This document shows, piece after piece, positions 41,814-45,402 of a stretch of DNA of 45,402 bases. The notes beneath the pieces were generated by a model. It searched no databases and had not been told where the DNA came from. It was given only the letters and a program-made list of their open reading frames with translations. The translations under genes and the position numbers were made by a program. The stretch lies in assembly GCF_000424445.1 (NCBI RefSeq), contig NZ_AUJX01000034.1, positions 1 through 45,402 of the forward strand. Direction: 5' to 3'. Positions within the stretch are counted from its first letter, which is position 1. Every line of letters begins with the position of its first letter. This DNA comes from Oribacterium sp. NK2B42 (lineage in GTDB: Bacteria; Bacillota; Clostridia; Lachnospirales; Lachnospiraceae).

Positions 41814-41834
41814 TGTTGTGAATTTCCTGACCTT

Positions 41835-42076
41835 TTAACTCTCCTCGCTTTCCCCATCCGTATTTTCCGTTAAGAAGGCCATTATTTCCTCAAAGCTCTT
41901 ATTACTCTTAGTTATAGCGTCGAGGAGCTTCTTGTTCCGGAGCTCCTCCTTTTTTTCATGAGATCATCAAGGATTGCTATGTCCTTGTCAATCTTTTCTT
42001 TATCCTTAAGAACAATCTGTTTCTGTTTCTCAACCTGTTCGTCTATTGATGACGCCGGTTCCCTTCCTCGTCTCAT
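41835..42076 (-). CDS. Small IS-borne protein needing a -1 frameshift on A7
   Basis: From the ATG at 42076 the zero frame reads MRRGREPASSIDEQVEKQK and on to IAILDDLMKK, then meets seven A residues at 41950-41956. A shift of -1 there continues the same helical pattern as KEELRNKKLLDAITKSNKSF, ending TDGESEES at 41835. Without the shift the frame becomes RRSSGTRSSS and stops. The protein of about 80 residues would be a charged coiled coil. It starts five bases after the transposase stop. Programmed frameshifting, a decayed frame or a sequence error are all possible. Confidence 0.6.
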
Positions 42077-42081
42077 TTTCT

Positions 42082-42924
42082 TTACGCCTTCTCAGAATAC
42101 TTTAAACATGCGGTGATCTCTCTTACACCGGATTTGATCTTTGCATCGTTGATCCCAAACGCCTTGAACAGGGTTTTACATGTGGCTGTTACCGCATGGT
42201 CAAGCCTATAGTTACCATCAGCCTGCCTTATCATTTCCACCTTGCTGAGTTCTCTGATTGCAGCCGGAACCGAGAAATAATTCTGCTTGCTTTCAGTTTC
42301 TATCTTGTAGTCCTTCAGCATCCTATAAAGCTTGTTTCTGATGATTAGCGCCACAAACTCTATGAAAATCTTTGCATGTATAGATTCCGCAGAGTGTACC
42401 CTGAAGCTCTTATCTCCCATGTAGGACTTATACTGACGGAAAAGCTTCTCCGAAACATCTCTGCCTTTATACAATTCCAAGGCTTCCTTTGCAGTCATTT
42501 TCTCGGATGTGATAATGACGAAGTATCCACAAAGGTCAATCACCTTGTTTATCTCTTCATATTTCTCTTTGGCGAACATGAACTTTTCATCTGGTTCACC
42601 CTTCTTGCTGTATATGAGATCAAAGTATTTCTCAAGTTCCTTTCCGAGAGGTATCTTCTCATGCTCATGCTTCTTCAGGAATGCCGCCAGTTTATCGATT
42701 TTATCCTCGAAGTTTTCTCTTTCAGCGCTTTTCTTGTTCTCAGCTATTATGCTATACGCGGCAAGATCCAGAAAAAGGCCGGCATCGTCCCCTATGATAT
42801 CGGCCAGCATATCGTCGAGGTGATAATCCTCAGCTACCTTCTTTATAGCAAGATTGCCAAAATCCAGGTTTTTCGGCGTAAATCCGTGGTTTTTTCGATA
42901 TTTTTTTAGCCGTGAGTTAATCCT
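42082..42924 (-). pseudogene. C-terminal part of an IS1634-like DDE transposase
   Basis: An open frame of about 280 codons starts inside the right terminal repeat. It reads KNHGFTPKNLDFGNLAIKKVAEDYHLDDML and later GYFVIITSEKMTAKEALELYKGRDVSEKLFRQYKSYM, the C-terminal catalytic region of IS1634-family transposases, with the late YKGRDVSEKLF block that follows the last acidic residue. The first 250-300 residues with the earlier DDE aspartates are missing, so it cannot transpose by itself. The ATG at 42810 is internal. Confidence 0.82.
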
Positions 42925-43139
42925 TCAGGAAATTCACATTTACCGTTCTTAAGCATCCTTGACACTAAGTCCCTTTGCATTTTTTCCATACCCTCTTCTC
43001 GACCTTCGATACGCCCTTCTTCCCTGATTCCATCAACAAAGGTTTTTTCATCAAATTCTGTTATACACACATCCAACACCTCCGCTCTGTGTGAAGAGAG
43101 GAATTCTACCAGAAATCCGCCCTTAATGCACGAAAGCAT
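42906..43139 (-). pseudogene. Tail of an Rpn-like protein cut by the IS
   Basis: This 77-codon frame is the C-terminal region of a paralogue of the next gene: SCIKGGFLVEFLSSHRAEVLDVCITEFDEKTFVDGI matches it closely. A long EGR/EGREEG charged helix follows and then RMLKNGK. From CEFPEGLTHG onward the codons come from the IS terminal repeat, and the frame stops in the IS. The front part of the paralogue is absent. It starts 12 bp after the neighbour's stop. Confidence 0.75.
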
Positions 43140-43151
43140 GGCAACAGCAAC

Positions 43152-44126
43152 TTATTGACATAAAGCAACCAGTAAATCTTCCGCTTTTTTAACTATATCA
43201 GGATCAAATCCTTTGCTTATTAATGACTTGGCTGTATCGCCATTTTTTAATCGCTTTGAGACAGTAACCATTTCATCAGCTGCTTCTGTTTTAATTCCAT
43301 CAACAAAGGTTTTTTCATCAAATTCTGTTATACACACGTCCAACACCTCCGCTCTGTGTTTTGTAAGGAATTCCGCCAGAATTCCATCCTTAATGCAAGA
43401 AATCACAGCTGCATCAACAGCTTTTGCAATATCATTAGCTTCCGAAAGAGAGTCCCTTATTCTCTCTACAAGGGTCATATACTCATCAAGAACCTTACAT
43501 TTGCTCCGCAAGTTAATGATCTTCACTTCGTCCCGGATAAGACTACCCTTATTCTGTGAATCATCAATGACCGCTTGCATCCCAGAAGGCTTTTGAGAGC
43601 CTTGGGAGGCAGCTCTATACCAAGCATTATTTTTTTCATTCAGATTATATACAGTAGCAGTCCACTCAAAATCTCCGGACTTGTCAGGATTAATAAAAGC
43701 ACCAGATAGTCTTAATGTCTTTATGGGTGGGGCATCTTTAGTACCATTATACAACACCACATACCTCGGGGTCGGAAGCATTATCTGCTTTATACCATAT
43801 AAGTTCAGTTTCCTTGATTTTATGTATTTACTGTAAAGCTTGCCGAAATACATTAATCCCCGCACAGGCATATTAGGGTTGTCTGTGCTTTGCTGTTCCC
43901 ACAGGGACAGGTAACTGTCGAGAATGAAGGCCACGTAATTTTTCATTTTAATGTAAATGACATCTTCGATAGTGAACAGCTCCAGTTCAGATGCATCCTT
44001 GTAATCCGAGCCGTTTAAAGCATTGTAAAGTTCAAGCACATCTGCCTTATTTTCTTCACGCCCGAATAACAGGCGGAATAGCCTGTCCTTGTACTGAAAG
44101 TTGATATTTAGTTTTGCGTTTTCCAT
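43152..44126 (-). CDS. Rpn/PD-(D/E)XK-family nuclease-like protein
   Basis: This 324-residue protein starts INFQYKDRLFRLLFGREENKADVLELYNALNGSDY, the typical opening of Rpn (YhgA-like, recombination-promoting) proteins. LDSYLSLWEQQSTDNPNMPVRGLMYF follows; its D...E-x-Q core replaces the usual PD-(D/E)XK. The C-terminal half is helical with AVDAAVISCIKDGILAEFLTKHRAEVLDV. Such proteins are numerous and variable in Lachnospiraceae and have been proposed to cut DNA or act in defence. AAAAGGAACC precedes the start. Confidence 0.82.
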   Translation of the reverse strand: MENAKLNINFQYKDRLFRLLFGREENKADVLELYNALNGSDYKDASELELFTIEDVIYIKMKNYVAFILDSYLSLWEQQSTDNPNMPVRGLMYFGKLYSKYIKSRKLNLYGIKQIMLPTPRYVVLYNGTKDAPPIKTLRLSGAFINPDKSGDFEWTATVYNLNEKNNAWYRAASQGSQKPSGMQAVIDDSQNKGSLIRDEVKIINLRSKCKVLDEYMTLVERIRDSLSEANDIAKAVDAAVISCIKDGILAEFLTKHRAEVLDVCITEFDEKTFVDGIKTEAADEMVTVSKRLKNGDTAKSLISKGFDPDIVKKAEDLLVALCQ

Positions 44127-44497
44127 TAGGTTCCTTTTCTAAACTTGAGTATAACACTATACCCGGATTCTTTTAATGATATTTTGATAAATTGGGACTT
44201 TGTTTTTGTGATTATGAAGGTGATGTAGTTTCCCATAACACCTCCGGAAAGTTGAGTAATGAAGAGGTATGATTAGCTGACTTGTGAATCATAGCATAGT
44301 TAGAAAAATCTGCATATTGTCTAAAGTGATTCAATGTCAATTTGAATGAATCTTAATTTGACCTAAACTGTACCACATTGGTACACGGTTCATCCTTTGA
44401 AGTTTATAAATAATTCCCGATACACGGTTCCAATGTGCTTAAAAAATTCCCGATACACGGTTCAAGATTTTTAAAAAAAGCGCATATGTGTCATCAC
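44127..44497. other. Intergenic region with three TACACGGTTC repeats
   Basis: This 370-bp stretch separates two Rpn-like genes. It carries the 19-bp direct repeat AATTCCCGATACACGGTTC at 44412-44430 and 44445-44463, exactly 33 bp apart, plus a shorter TACACGGTTC at 44382-44391 beside the hairpin GTACC-acatt-GGTAC. No start-to-stop gene fits. The remaining bases are A+T-rich and unremarkable. Confidence 0.55.
44412..44463. repeat. 19-bp direct repeat pair
   Basis: Two exact copies of AATTCCCGATACACGGTTC with a 14-bp gap lie 35 bp downstream of the Rpn-like gene at 44498. A third partial copy lies 30 bp before the first. Confidence 0.75.
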
Positions 44498-45402
44498 TCA
44501 ATGTCCAAGCTCGGCAAGCTTTGCCTTTAAAGCCGCTATCTCGGCATCCTTCTTTTCTAATGCAGCATTCTTCTCTTCTAATGCGGCATTCTTCTCTTCT
44601 AATGCGGCATCCTTCTCTTCCAGCGCAGCTCTGTTTTCTGCCAGCTCAGCTCTGTTTTCTGCCAACTCTGCATCCATCTCTTCAAACTGAGACTTGAACT
44701 GCATATAAATCTTCTCATCACGTTTTTCAAGAACCTTACACATCTTCTGTCTCCCTTCTCCCTGTGCCGCTTCATAAAGCTTATTATCTCCAGATAATAT
44801 ACCAGCAAGGGCCATAATGTTACATTCTATTTCCCTCTCATCTCTATCCGCTGTGTCGGCATAAATTGCTGACAATGCTGCCCTCAGTTCCTCTAAAGGA
44901 CCATTGGAAAACGACAGATTCCGGTCATGTCCCATATCTATCACATACAACGGATAATCCGGCACAAACTGCCTTACTCTCGTATCTATATCCATCATAT
45001 CATGCACCGACCTTGGTCCATCCCAAACTTCCTCACCTGTGTAAAACACGACCGTAATTATAGGCGTTACCTTTGTGCCCTTTGAAACACCCGAGAGACG
45101 TTCATCTACTGTCCATGATTTCTTATCTTGAGCGTTTCCCTTCGATGCTATCTCCGCACTGTACCCCAATGCATCATACAACATCTTTCTTACCGGCATA
45201 GAATAATGTATCTTGGCCTGGTCTTCTATTCCTAAAATTACAAAAAGACCTCCTGATGTCTTTCTAACATTATCCCTGTACTTATTTACCTTGTCAATCT
45301 TGATCTCCGTTCTTACAGACTCTGTATACGCTGTATCCGCCTGCTCCAGTTCTGCCGGATCTATGACCTTATCGTTGTTGAAAAAATATCCATTAAACAC
45401 AG
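44498..45402 (-). CDS. Rpn-like protein with a heptad-repeat tail (5' end outside window)
   Basis: The visible 300 residues begin FNGYFFNNDKVIDPAELEQADTAY, which in relatives lies about 20-30 residues inside the protein, so the true start is beyond the right edge. KVTPIITVVFYTGEEVWDGPRSVHDMM is the central PD-(D/E)XK-like block of this Rpn branch. The last 57 residues are six near-identical heptads (AELAENR x2, AALEEKD/N x3, AALEKKD), then DAEIAALKAKLAELGH, a perfect coiled coil. Neighbouring paralogues suggest local family expansion. Confidence 0.8.
   Translation of the reverse strand, partial: VFNGYFFNNDKVIDPAELEQADTAYTESVRTEIKIDKVNKYRDNVRKTSGGLFVILGIEDQAKIHYSMPVRKMLYDALGYSAEIASKGNAQDKKSWTVDERLSGVSKGTKVTPIITVVFYTGEEVWDGPRSVHDMMDIDTRVRQFVPDYPLYVIDMGHDRNLSFSNGPLEELRAALSAIYADTADRDEREIECNIMALAGILSGDNKLYEAAQGEGRQKMCKVLEKRDEKIYMQFKSQFEEMDAELAENRAELAENRAALEEKDAALEEKNAALEEKNAALEKKDAEIAALKAKLAELGH
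44543..44668. repeat. 21-bp minisatellite (six units) in the Rpn-like gene
   Basis: Six in-frame 21-bp units run from 44543 to 44668. Two types are present: GGCATTCTTCTCTTCTAATG-like (four copies) and AGCTCTGTTTTCTGCC-like (two copies). Each unit encodes one heptad of the coiled coil, so unit gain or loss keeps the reading frame. Confidence 0.85.

Larger units (their letters stand above)
41817..42938 (-). mobile_element. Internally deleted insertion sequence with 25-bp terminal inverted repeats
   Basis: The left end (41817-41841) and right end (42914-42938) are inverted repeats: the outer 14 bp TGTGAATTTCCTGA are identical and a further TTAACTC matches after four differing bases. Inside are the C-terminal part of an IS1634/IS4-type transposase and a small frameshifted gene. 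At 1122 bp it is much shorter than an intact IS1634-type element (over 1.8 kb), so the transposase 5' part was deleted. No clear target-site duplication was found. Confidence 0.75.

Noticed and set aside
44127-44497. CRISPR array, because of direct repeats at regular spacing
   Set aside because: There are only two full 19-bp repeats with a 14-bp gap, far below the size of CRISPR repeats and spacers, and no cas genes are in the window.

Overview
The window looks like chromosomal DNA of a low-to-moderate G+C anaerobic Firmicute of the Lachnospiraceae, most like Butyrivibrio or Pseudobutyrivibrio. This is inferred from the 16S 5' end, consensus Gram-positive promoters, strong Shine-Dalgarno sites, a FeoA-FeoB fusion, a domain-swapped GH3 beta-glucosidase and the coiled-coil-tailed Rpn-like proteins. 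Most genes lie on the minus strand.

1-14.4 kb is housekeeping DNA with scars. It opens with the 5' third of a 16S rRNA gene (minus) and its consensus promoter. Then come an aminotransferase, nicotinate phosphoribosyltransferase (pncB), tRNA-Gly(GCC) followed by a palindrome-rich scar, alanine racemase, a zinc-ribbon membrane protein, an EamA transporter, a Y-family DNA polymerase preceded by a cut-down HTH reading frame, and a PreA-like iron-sulfur dehydrogenase. A MutT / small protein / flavodoxin group follows. Next is a corridor of gene fragments (exonuclease tail, histidine-phosphatase body) that contains one copy of a 45-bp repeat. The block ends with a three-gene tRNA operon whose last gene is identical to the tRNA-Gly at 4 kb but inverted.

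14.5-23.6 kb carries a secreted or anchored nuclease, feoAB, an HD-domain hydrolase, an orphan HlyD-like adaptor, an acidic lipoprotein, a Na+/alanine symporter and a secreted wall-binding-repeat protein.

23.7-29.8 kb is a complete ribose operon, rbsK-rbsD-rbsA-rbsC-rbsB-rbsR. Two tandem LacI-type operators sit just downstream of its promoter.

29.9-39.4 kb is a beta-glycoside module: GH2 glycosidase, GPH-family sugar symporter, membrane-tethered GH3 with reversed domain order, and a four-helix membrane protein, tightly packed in one operon. Immediately upstream is a LytTR response regulator with a GHKL histidine kinase. Two 11-bp direct repeats exactly 42 bp apart in the GH2 promoter are candidate regulator sites. 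The response-regulator gene begins inside a truncated ParE-like toxin gene, so this edge is a recombination junction.

39.4-45.4 kb is an accessory graveyard. It holds a RelB antitoxin with its operator, a helicase/AlbA-type fragment, REP-like palindromes, a DUF4143 ATPase with twin palindromes in its promoter region, an internally deleted insertion sequence bounded by 25-bp inverted repeats (with a second solo end nearby), a small gene that appears to need a -1 frameshift on A7, and three Rpn/PD-(D/E)XK-like reading frames. One of these is truncated at the IS and another carries a 21-bp minisatellite.

No CRISPR array, prophage or large integrative element was seen. The candidates best worth a second look are the regulated beta-glycoside island, the ATPase promoter palindromes and the IS-borne frameshift gene.
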